The notes below the pieces were generated by a model. The model saw nothing but the letters and a program-made list of their open reading frames with translations. It was not told the DNA's origin and did not search any database. Positions 1-6,557 of a stretch of 15,728 nt of DNA are shown piece by piece. Each line of letters starts with the position of its first letter. The stretch's first letter is position 1. The DNA comes from Christensenella sp. UBA6406 (GTDB taxonomy: Bacteria > Bacillota > Clostridia > Christensenellales > UBA1242): assembly GCA_002438625.1 (NCBI GenBank), contig DJPS01000023.1, positions 56,407-72,134 on the forward strand. Direction: 5' to 3'. The translations under genes and the position numbers were made by a program.

Positions 1-1243
1 TATTCATTTGATTTCCAGCACCCATTTGTTGCATATTTTGTTGATTTGCAAAACCATTATTCATTTGTGCTTGGCTATTCAAATTACTTCTACCAAATTG
101 GTTAGCATTTTGTTGATTTGATTGATTAGCACTTGTTGTATTAGCATTTTGACTTGGACCAAATCCAAAAATATCCTTAGCATTCATTTGTTTTGGTTGT
201 TGAGTTCCAAACAAACTAGATGAGTTTTTATATCTATCCCATTCTTGTTGTGTTTCTTGAACTTGCTCAGGCTCTTTAACTTCACCTTCAAAACCAGTTG
301 CAATAATTGTAATCTCAACCTCTTCGTGCAAGTTTTCATCAATTGCTGCACCAAAAATTATGTTGCAAGAAGGGTCAACAACTTGCTGAACTAATTTAGC
401 AGCCTCATAAACTTCATCAATAGGCAAGTCCAATCCACCCTTAACATTTAAAAGCACACCTGTTGCACCTTCAATAGTTGTTTCAAGAAGTGGCGAACTT
501 ACCGCTTGTCTTACCGCTTCAACAGTCTTATTTTCACCCTTAGCATATCCAATACCCATATGAGCAAGACCTTTGCTCTTCATAATTGTTTCCACATCTG
601 CAAAGTCTAGGTTAATTAAACTAGGAGAAACAATCAAATCTGAAATGCCTTGAATACCTTGTCTCAATACATCATCAGCAACTTTAAATGCCTCTACCAT
701 TGGAGTGCCTTTAGCAACACTTAACAATTTATTGTTAGGAATAATAATCAATGTATCAACATATTTCTTTAAATTTTCAATTCCCAACTCTGCATTTTCT
801 AATCTTCTTCTACCTTCAAAATCAAAAGGTTTAGTAACAACAGCGATTGTTAAAATACCCATCTCTTTTGCAATTTGAGCAACAACTGGTGCAGCACCTG
901 TACCTGTACCACCACCCATTCCCGCAGTAATAAAAACTAAATTTGCATCTTTAATTTGGTCAGCAATAGCATCCTTAGATTCTTCCGCAGCTTTCTTACC
1001 AACTTCTGGATTAGCTCCAGCACCAAGTCCCTTAGTCAATTTTTCACCAATAGCAATTCTAACTGGCGCCTTATTCATAAGTAACGCTTGTTTATCTGTA
1101 TTAATACAAATAAATTGTGCACTTTTAATCCCTGCTGAAATCATTCTATTTGCAGCGTTGTTACCGCCTCCACCAACGCCAACAACTTTAATTGTAGCCA
1201 CAGGTGGCATTTCTATACTTACTTCATCCATTTCCATATTCAT
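1..1243 (-). CDS. ftsZ: Cell division protein FtsZ (partial, C-terminus beyond the window)
   Basis: FtsZ is the tubulin-like GTPase that polymerises into the Z ring at mid-cell and recruits the divisome. The 414 codons present read MNMEMDEVSIEMPPVATIKV and continue with the nucleotide-binding glycine-rich stretch VVGVGGGGNNA (residues 20-30), the tubulin signature GGMGGGTGTGAAP (about 107-119) and the T7 synergy loop NLDFADVE (211-218), which supplies catalytic acidic residues to the next subunit. The globular domain ends near residue 320. From there the linker becomes rich in Asn, Gln and Met and runs off the window edge, so the FtsZ/FtsA-binding C-terminal peptide is not visible. The ATG at 1243 has an AAGGAG site 8 nt upstream that overlaps the ftsA stop codon, so the two genes are tightly coupled. 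The identification is close to certain; the low-complexity tail is the odd part. Confidence 0.98.
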   Translation of the reverse strand, partial: MNMEMDEVSIEMPPVATIKVVGVGGGGNNAANRMISAGIKSAQFICINTDKQALLMNKAPVRIAIGEKLTKGLGAGANPEVGKKAAEESKDAIADQIKDANLVFITAGMGGGTGTGAAPVVAQIAKEMGILTIAVVTKPFDFEGRRRLENAELGIENLKKYVDTLIIIPNNKLLSVAKGTPMVEAFKVADDVLRQGIQGISDLIVSPSLINLDFADVETIMKSKGLAHMGIGYAKGENKTVEAVRQAVSSPLLETTIEGATGVLLNVKGGLDLPIDEVYEAAKLVQQVVDPSCNIIFGAAIDENLHEEVEITIIATGFEGEVKEPEQVQETQQEWDRYKNSSSLFGTQQPKQMNAKDIFGFGPSQNANTTSANQSNQQNANQFGRSNLNSQAQMNNGFANQQNMQQMGAGNQMN

Positions 1244-1255
1244 ATTATAAACTCC

Positions 1256-2395
1256 TTAAAACTTAAAAAATAAAAATCTTCTACTTGTATTATTATTGCA
1301 AGCAACATAAAGCAAACTTAAAACTGCTGAATAGTGCGGTCTTGCAAGTTGTGGAATATCTGGACAAATAATCTCAACCCTGCTTCCAATCATCTTGCTA
1401 AAAATCTCTTTCGCACCCTTTATGTAACTTAGTCCTCCACCGCAAAGATAGACTTTAAAATCTTTGTCAATTATATCACCATACTTTTCAAAACATTGAT
1501 TTACAGCTTTCGCAATTTTTTCAACTCGATACGAAACTATTTCATTTGATATAAGTGCAGGCATAGAAACAACCTCTCCACCAGATTTAATTTCATACAT
1601 TTCATCTTCACTTGGCTTTATTGAAAGTACAATTTTTCTTTTCAACGCATCTGCAAGCTCATAACTTATTTTTAGATATTTCATTAAATCGCTAGTTATA
1701 AATCCGCCACCTAATGAGAACTCAGCAATAGCCTCTATTCCATTTCCTTTTGCAAACGCAATACTTGTAGACAGATGCCCACAATCAATTATTATACTTG
1801 TACTCAATGTTTGACTAACCAAATATTTATACTCAGCTAGTGCAGAACTTATAAATCTTTCAACATCAATCCCAAGTATTCTTGTAATTTCGCTTATCAA
1901 ATTAACAAACTTATTATCTGCAAGGACATAGCCCACTTTGGCCTTTAATTTAGTTGTTGTCATACCCAAGCATTCAACTCTTGCAACACCATCATCCAAA
2001 ACAAACTCTAAGGCATCAGAAGAAATGAGAGTGTATGATGAATATTTTGAGAAATCATTTCCTGTTTGATAAAGGCTTTCAAGCGTGTTTTTAGATATCC
2101 TAACCTTTTTATTATAGTTTTGTACAACATCTTTGGTCATAACGGCAGTAAAAGCAGTCGGCACACCAACAACAATACTATTAATTTCTATCTCCGAATT
2201 GTTTTGCGCAACAACAATGGCATTTTGTATAGATTCACCTAATTTATCAACTTCTAAAAATTCGCCATCCATATACCCGCCGTATTCGGTTTCGCCACTG
2301 CCAACTACACACAACCCATTCCTACTCATATAGCCAACAGCTACCGTTATCTTTTGAGTTCCAAAATCTACAACTGCCGTATATTCTTTACTCAT
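1256..2395 (-). CDS. ftsA: Cell division protein FtsA
   Basis: FtsA is an actin-like ATPase that tethers FtsZ filaments to the membrane and links them to later divisome proteins. From the ATG at 2395 the protein has 379 residues, a normal family length. Visible motifs are phosphate-1 VVDFGTQK (residues 8-15), phosphate-2 IIIDCGHLSTS (201-211) and the adenosine motif YLCGGGLSYIKG (316-327), with the FtsA-type 1C subdomain between the first two. An in-frame TTG at 2440 would add 15 residues, but the ATG has AAAGGA 8 nt upstream and begins at the conserved N-terminus, so I prefer it. The C-terminus (SRRFLFFKF) is short, basic and aromatic and would be the membrane anchor. It is not the longer amphipathic helix seen in well-known FtsA proteins. 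The gene lies 12 nt upstream of ftsZ and has its own promoter after divIB. Confidence 0.95.
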   Translation of the reverse strand: MSKEYTAVVDFGTQKITVAVGYMSRNGLCVVGSGETEYGGYMDGEFLEVDKLGESIQNAIVVAQNNSEIEINSIVVGVPTAFTAVMTKDVVQNYNKKVRISKNTLESLYQTGNDFSKYSSYTLISSDALEFVLDDGVARVECLGMTTTKLKAKVGYVLADNKFVNLISEITRILGIDVERFISSALAEYKYLVSQTLSTSIIIDCGHLSTSIAFAKGNGIEAIAEFSLGGGFITSDLMKYLKISYELADALKRKIVLSIKPSEDEMYEIKSGGEVVSMPALISNEIVSYRVEKIAKAVNQCFEKYGDIIDKDFKVYLCGGGLSYIKGAKEIFSKMIGSRVEIICPDIPQLARPHYSAVLSLLYVACNNNTSRRFLFFKF

Positions 2396-2449
2396 TTTAT
2401 TTTTTCCTTTTATAAATTTTAAAAGTAGAATTTTCCCCAAACTCTATCT

Positions 2450-2471
2450 TACTAAATTGACTTGTTTAGTA
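2450..2471 (-). repeat. Inverted repeat at the 5' end of the ftsAZ transcript
   Basis: TACTAAA (2450-2456) and TTTAGTA (2465-2471) form a perfect 7-bp inverted repeat with an 8-nt loop. It begins about 4 nt after the transcription start predicted from the ftsA promoter. It could be a stabilising 5' hairpin in the mRNA or an operator; nothing in the sequence decides between them. Confidence 0.4.
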
Positions 2472-2481
2472 GCATATTTAT

Positions 2482-2510
2482 ATTATAACTCTAAATCAAT
2501 TTAAAGTCAA
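2482..2510 (-). promoter_or_regulatory. Sigma-A promoter for ftsA-ftsZ
   Basis: On the minus strand the -35 TTGACT (2510-2505) and -10 TATAAT (2487-2482) are separated by exactly 17 nt, an almost perfect housekeeping promoter. The start of transcription should lie near 2475, giving an untranslated leader of about 80 nt before the ftsA ATG. It lets ftsAZ be expressed apart from divIB. Confidence 0.85.
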
Positions 2511-2556
2511 TTTATTATCACAAATTTTTTAGAAATTTTATAATTTATTTGTATTT

Positions 2557-2592
2557 TTAATGGCTCTTTTTAAAATTTCCATTTACTTCCAT
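2557..2592 (-). CDS. Possible 11-residue leader peptide between divIB and ftsA
   Basis: An ATG at 2592 opens an 11-codon frame (MEVNGNFKKSH) ending in TAA. AGGTGA lies about 5 nt upstream, and a very similar site (AGGTGATAA) precedes the divIB start. The frame begins 23 nt after the divIB stop codon and ends upstream of the ftsAZ promoter. I do not recognise the peptide. It may be a real small protein, a remnant of a lost gene, or chance in an AT-rich spacer. Only the ribosome binding site and position support it. Confidence 0.2.
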   Translation of the reverse strand: MEVNGNFKKSH

Positions 2593-2615
2593 TTTTATCA
2601 CCTTAAAATGAAAAA

Positions 2616-3401
2616 CTAGTCACCAATAATTTGATTAGCTGTAATTTCGCTATTAGAAACAATACTTAACAGTTGCTTAACCTTTCTGTCTGTATCATTG
2701 CTAAAATTATATATATCAACATTGTAACCTTTAATTGTTTTAAATTTTATGCTTAAATTATCACTTTCTAATGTATGTCGCATATAGACTTCTATATTTT
2801 CATAAATTTTAATTAATGCAGATTCAGTAGTCTTATATTGTTTAAGTAATGAGAAAAACGCTTTTAGTTCTTTAAGGTAATTATGACACATAAAATCGCC
2901 TGCCTTCAAATTATCAAAGCTTATTTCTTTTTTTACTAATTGACTTTCATCATTTTTTTGTAATTCGGTAAATGAAAAATTGATATAGTCTGCATCTGTC
3001 ATTGATAAGCTTATAACCTTAAAGTCTTCATCCACTATTGCATAACTATATGTTGAATTGCTTATCTTAACTGCAAACACAGGAACTCTTTCCGTGTAAT
3101 TTATATTAATTGCATTTGGGAAAGTAATTTCTAGATTAACCACTTTTATCTTAGGTATGGTTTTTTCTATGTCTGCTGTAACTTTATTTCTGTTAAGGAA
3201 GAAAACGCTTTGATTGTAAGGTAACACATCTTGACTTTTCAATTCTGTCATTACACTTTCATTTGTTAAAGTATTTGATGCCGATGTTATTAATAAATTT
3301 GCTTTTACATCTTTAATTGTAAAGACCAATGTTAAAAGTAACACTAAAATTAAAACCAATGTTGATATACTTATAATACAAACTTTTACTGCTTTACTCA
3401 T
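2616..3401 (-). CDS. ftsQ: FtsQ/DivIB-type division protein with POTRA domain
   Basis: FtsQ (DivIB in Gram-positives) is a single-pass membrane protein of the late divisome that bridges FtsL/FtsB(DivIC) and the septal peptidoglycan synthases. The 261-residue product has a short cytoplasmic N-terminus, one strongly hydrophobic transmembrane segment (about residues 6-29), and an extracellular FtsQ-type POTRA domain (about 31-110) with the recognisable stretch VVNLEITFPNAININYTERV (87-106). A beta-rich region of low conservation follows. The family is poorly conserved, so the call rests on topology, the POTRA pattern and the location between murA and ftsA, which is the usual dcw order. The ATG has AGGTGA about 7 nt upstream. 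The cytoplasmic tail is very short compared with B. subtilis DivIB. Confidence 0.85.
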   Translation of the reverse strand: MSKAVKVCIISISTLVLILVLLLTLVFTIKDVKANLLITSASNTLTNESVMTELKSQDVLPYNQSVFFLNRNKVTADIEKTIPKIKVVNLEITFPNAININYTERVPVFAVKISNSTYSYAIVDEDFKVISLSMTDADYINFSFTELQKNDESQLVKKEISFDNLKAGDFMCHNYLKELKAFFSLLKQYKTTESALIKIYENIEVYMRHTLESDNLSIKFKTIKGYNVDIYNFSNDTDRKVKQLLSIVSNSEITANQIIGD

Positions 3402-3451
3402 TTGTTATCACCTATCTACCTTTATTCGCCATATTTCCCCATTTGTCTTGT

Positions 3452-3480
3452 ATTATACCATAAAAAAAATGGCATTGCTA
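3452..3480 (-). promoter_or_regulatory. Extended -10 promoter for divIB
   Basis: On the minus strand TGGTATAAT (3460-3452) is a TGn-extended -10 box. The -35 position 17 nt upstream (TAGCAA, 3480-3475) is weak, as is common for extended -10 promoters. The element starts immediately after the U-tract of the murA terminator. This arrangement separates the murA unit from divIB. Transcription would begin near 3445, about 44 nt before the start codon. Confidence 0.6.
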
Positions 3481-3515
3481 TATTTTTATAAAAATTGTTA
3501 AAATATTTTTTGCCA
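3462..3515 (-). terminator. Rho-independent terminator of murA
   Basis: Eight nt after the murA stop codon the transcript can form a stem TGGCA/TGCCA (3515-3511 with 3474-3470) with an inner ATATTTT/AAAATAT helix. A run of eight U follows (3469-3462). The inner internal loop makes it a moderate rather than strong terminator. Confidence 0.65.
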
Positions 3516-3523
3516 CTTTCTTT

Positions 3524-4819
3524 TTAATCCAATCTTTTAATGTTGGCGCCAACAGATGAAAAATCTTTTTCTATATTCACATAACCCCTATCTATGTATT
3601 GCACATTATTTATGGTCGTATAACCACTAGCCACAAGCCCTGCAATTACAAGCGATGCACCAGCACGCAAATCAGTCGCATACACATCAGCACCATAAAG
3701 CGCCTGTACGCCTTTTATGTTCGCTACATTATTCTTGACAATTATGTCAGCACCCATTTTCGTAAGTTCAGGGACAACTTTAAACCTTGATTCAAAAATT
3801 GTCTCACTCACAACACTGTTGCCACAACTTATAGATTCCATAACAACAATTTGCGACTGCAAGTCAGTTGGGAAAAGCGGATATGGCATTGTTTCGATAT
3901 ATGGCACACTTTTCAACTTGCTACTTGAAATTACTCTTATTCCCTTTTTATTCGCTTCAAATTCATTCCCGCTTGTTTCATCCACACATTCTTCAATCAC
4001 TTCAACACCAGCTTCTCTAAGTACATTTATAAGTGCAGTTGAATGATTTATATCAGTATTTTTTAGTAGAACATTACCACCGCAACACGCAACAGCAATG
4101 GCATATGTTCCAGCAATTATCCTATCCCCAATACATTCATATTCCACGCTATGTAATAGTTTCCCCACGCCTTTCACATTTATTGTGTCAGTCCCTGCTC
4201 CGCTGATATTCGCACCGCACGCATTCAAAAAGTTTTGCAAGTCTACAATTTCAGGTTCTTTTGCACAATTATGGATAATGGTTTCTCCATTAATTACGCA
4301 AGAAGCCATCATTACATTCTCTGTAACACCAACTGACGGAAAATCTAGGTGTAAAGTTGTTGCATTAACTTTATCCGCATTACAATATATATATCCATGC
4401 TTATCAATGATTGACACGCCTAGCTGTCTAAGTGCCTTTAAATGATAATTGACAGGTCTTGCCCCAATATTGCAACCACCAGGATAGGCAACTTTTGCCA
4501 AACTGAACCTACCCAATATTGCCCCCAAAGTAAAGAAACTAGAACGCAACTTGTTTGCAAGTTCTTCCGTTATTGTCCAATCTGTTAGATTTGTGCAATC
4601 TATCAAAACTGCATTATCATCAAATTTAATTTTCGCACCTAATCCACTTAATATTTGAAGCATAACATTGCAATCGCTAAAATTAGCAAAATTATTTATT
4701 TTTACAACCCCATCAACCAAAACACAAGCACCCAAAATAGGCAAAAGTGCATTTTTAGCGGAAGGAATGGTTATTTCTCCATTTAATTCATTCCCTCCAA
4801 CAATATAAAGTTTTGACAT
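3524..4819 (-). CDS. murA: UDP-N-acetylglucosamine 1-carboxyvinyltransferase MurA
   Basis: MurA transfers enolpyruvate from phosphoenolpyruvate to UDP-GlcNAc, the first committed step of peptidoglycan synthesis, in the cytoplasm. The EPSP-synthase fold covers the whole 431-residue protein. The Lys-Asn pair of the active site is in SAKNALLP (residues 20-27). The catalytic, fosfomycin-reactive Cys is C116 in PGGCNIGARPVNYHL, so the enzyme should be of the Cys type and fosfomycin-sensitive rather than the Asp-type variant. I chose the ATG at 4819 over the in-frame GTG at 4828 because AGGTGG lies 5 nt upstream of it and the protein then begins MSKLYIVGG as the family does. The protease gene ends 80 nt upstream with no clear promoter between, so co-transcription is likely. 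Many Bacillota carry two MurA paralogues; which one this is cannot be told here. Confidence 0.96.
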   Translation of the reverse strand: MSKLYIVGGNELNGEITIPSAKNALLPILGACVLVDGVVKINNFANFSDCNVMLQILSGLGAKIKFDDNAVLIDCTNLTDWTITEELANKLRSSFFTLGAILGRFSLAKVAYPGGCNIGARPVNYHLKALRQLGVSIIDKHGYIYCNADKVNATTLHLDFPSVGVTENVMMASCVINGETIIHNCAKEPEIVDLQNFLNACGANISGAGTDTINVKGVGKLLHSVEYECIGDRIIAGTYAIAVACCGGNVLLKNTDINHSTALINVLREAGVEVIEECVDETSGNEFEANKKGIRVISSSKLKSVPYIETMPYPLFPTDLQSQIVVMESISCGNSVVSETIFESRFKVVPELTKMGADIIVKNNVANIKGVQALYGADVYATDLRAGASLVIAGLVASGYTTINNVQYIDRGYVNIEKDFSSVGANIKRLD

Positions 4820-4899
4820 CTCCGCCACCTATCCTTAAAAATATTAAAATCTTATTTATGCCTTCTTATCTCATAATTTTAATCCAAAATGATTATTAA

Positions 4900-6045
4900 T
4901 TATGCTAAAAACAATCCAAATCCCTCAACATTTCTTCCATATCCCATTGACTTACCATGCCTTAATATGTAACTTTTAACTTGGTCAGGTCTAATGTTTG
5001 GAAACTTTTGACAGAGTAAAGTACAAACGCCAGCAATCATTGGTGTAGCAACAGATGTTCCGCTCATTCTCGTATATGCTTTTCCATCAACAATTTCGTT
5101 ATTATTAGAAATTATATCAACCGCAGGAGCGACAATATCAGGCTTAAAGAACCCCCTTGCTGGCCCTCTTGATGAAAAGTCTGGCACATCAAATTTATTA
5201 AATGAAAAAACTTCCGCACCACCAACCGTAATTGCTTGCCTATTTATTCCTGGAGACTTAATCGTTTCTTGCTTTGGTCCGCTGTTACCACCAGCGACTA
5301 CAACCACAACTCCACTTCGCCATAATGCCTCAACTCCTATGCTTAGTGGGTCATTTTTATCAAGAGGCTCACTGCCAAAACTCATACATACAACTTTTAT
5401 GTTATGCTTTTCCTTATTATCGTAAACCCACTGCATTGCATCTAAAACTTTAAAACTGCTTGCTTCTCCACTTTTATCAAGTGCTTTTATTGATATAATA
5501 TTAGCAAATGGAGCAATTCCACTATATTTCCCATTACTTACAAGTCCGTTTCCTAACAATACACCACTCACAAATGTACCGTGTCCATTGTCATCATAAG
5601 GAAATTCTTTATTACCTACAAAATCTTTAAATAAAACAATTCTATTTTGCGGAATAACAAAATCCAACATAGGTTCTATGCCCGTATCTATAACCGCAAC
5701 AACAACGCCTTGCCCATAAATGTTTTCACTATAAAACCTATCTACATTAAGCACTTTTTTGCTTGAATCGATTTGAGCTTTAACCATATTTTGACTACTT
5801 ATGTATTTTACTTCATTGCATAAACTCAAATTATAAATTTCATCCAAATTAATTTTGACCCCAACAGCATTTATAAAAGGATATTCTTTTATTATTTCTA
5901 CACTTTTAAATTGCCGTTTAAAATCATAACCTTCATTCAAATAAACTATACACTCAACCCAGCCTTTGTTATCATCTTTTTGGCTATCAAGTGCATATGC
6001 TTTCATTAGTGATTTATCTATTTTAGCACTCAGCAATTCAACCAC
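4900..6045 (-). CDS. S8 family subtilisin-like serine peptidase (AprX-like, cytoplasmic type)
   Basis: This is a serine endopeptidase with the complete subtilisin triad: Asp120 in VAVIDTGIEP, His155 in DDNGHGTFVSG and Ser331 in MSGTSVATPMIAG. The oxyanion Asn254 is in AGGNSG. There is no signal peptide or membrane segment. Residues 1-105 look like a short inhibitor-like N-terminal region before the catalytic domain. These traits fit the intracellular AprX type rather than secreted subtilisins; the AprX assignment is by resemblance only. The listed start is GTG, preceded by AAAAGGA at 8 nt. A second candidate, TTG at 6036, has the stronger AAAGGAG 8 nt upstream, so the true N-terminus may be three residues shorter. 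The gene lies between a small Asn-rich protein (41-nt gap) and murA (80-nt gap), apparently in one transcription unit. Its substrate is unknown. Confidence 0.93.
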   Translation of the reverse strand: MVELLSAKIDKSLMKAYALDSQKDDNKGWVECIVYLNEGYDFKRQFKSVEIIKEYPFINAVGVKINLDEIYNLSLCNEVKYISSQNMVKAQIDSSKKVLNVDRFYSENIYGQGVVVAVIDTGIEPMLDFVIPQNRIVLFKDFVGNKEFPYDDNGHGTFVSGVLLGNGLVSNGKYSGIAPFANIISIKALDKSGEASSFKVLDAMQWVYDNKEKHNIKVVCMSFGSEPLDKNDPLSIGVEALWRSGVVVVVAGGNSGPKQETIKSPGINRQAITVGGAEVFSFNKFDVPDFSSRGPARGFFKPDIVAPAVDIISNNNEIVDGKAYTRMSGTSVATPMIAGVCTLLCQKFPNIRPDQVKSYILRHGKSMGYGRNVEGFGLFLA

Positions 6046-6086
6046 TCCTTTATTCCTTTTAAAATTGAAATGTTAAGCAATCTTAA

Positions 6087-6404
6087 TTATAAATTTGCTA
6101 TAAAATTATGCAACATTTCGTATTGGTTTTGATTTGGTATCATCCCCTTAACGCTTTCTAACATTGCCAAAAGTTTATCTTTGTTAAATGTCCCGTTTGC
6201 TTTTTGTTTCGCTATTTCATTAAAAAGCACTTGTGTTAATTCATCATTAGACATATTTTGATACTGATTTATAAGTGATTCTGCTTGCTTTTGTGCCTGC
6301 ATTTTTTCTTCTTGACTGAATGAATCTAAGTTATAATTAATTTGGTTATCTCTTACTTTATCATTATTGTAATTATTTGAAAAATCCTTTAAATTGTACG
6401 ACAT
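6087..6404 (-). CDS. Small Asn/Gln-rich hypothetical protein
   Basis: I do not recognise this 105-residue protein. Residues 1-35 are rich in Asn and polar (SYNLKDFSNNYNND). Residues 35-105 look helical and amphipathic (QKQAESLINQYQNMSNDELT, then a second helical part ending MLHNFIANL). No signal peptide, membrane segment or metal-binding motif is visible. I chose the ATG at 6404 because GGGGGAG lies just upstream; the earlier ATG at 6416 would bury that site inside the gene and has no ribosome binding site of its own. It is the first gene of the apparent small protein-protease-murA unit. It is transcribed divergently from the 350-residue Asn-rich protein, which shares its composition bias, so the two may be functionally linked (inference). 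Confidence 0.8.
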   Translation of the reverse strand: MSYNLKDFSNNYNNDKVRDNQINYNLDSFSQEEKMQAQKQAESLINQYQNMSNDELTQVLFNEIAKQKANGTFNKDKLLAMLESVKGMIPNQNQYEMLHNFIANL

Positions 6405-6479
6405 AAACTCCCCCATAAATTAATTTGATTTTTATTCTATTTCATAACAAATTCTTATATATCTTTTTAACTTTATTAT

Positions 6480-6495
6480 TATATGCAAGCATATA
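6480..6495. repeat. 16-bp palindrome between divergent promoters (operator candidate)
   Basis: TATATGC-AA-GCATATA is a perfect inverted repeat with 7-bp arms. It sits between, and partly overlaps, two outward-facing TATAAT boxes (minus strand 6483-6478; plus strand 6496-6501). The geometry is that of an operator through which a dimeric regulator could control both directions. No regulator gene is in the window. Confidence 0.45.
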
Positions 6496-6501
6496 TATAA
6501 T
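6496..6501 (+). promoter_or_regulatory. Putative -10 box for the Asn-rich 350-residue gene
   Basis: TATAAT lies 56 nt before the plus-strand start codon at 6558. No good -35 hexamer is found at 16-18 nt, so the promoter may depend on an activator or use another sigma factor. Confidence 0.4.
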
Positions 6502-6557
6502 TGTATAACAAAAATTTAAAGCGTAATTAAAGAAAATCATATTTAAAAGGAGTTAAT

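Larger units (their letters stand above)
6478..6506 (-). promoter_or_regulatory. Putative promoter for the small protein-protease-murA unit
   Basis: On the minus strand a perfect TATAAT (6483-6478) lies about 74 nt upstream of the start codon at 6404. The -35 is poor: TATACA (4 of 6 matches) lies at an 18-nt spacing. The -10 overlaps the left arm of the palindrome at 6480-6495. Confidence 0.45.

Noticed and set aside
3599..4445. Three plus-strand open frames opposite murA
   Set aside because: All are antisense to a strongly conserved enzyme, with no ribosome binding sites or known motifs.
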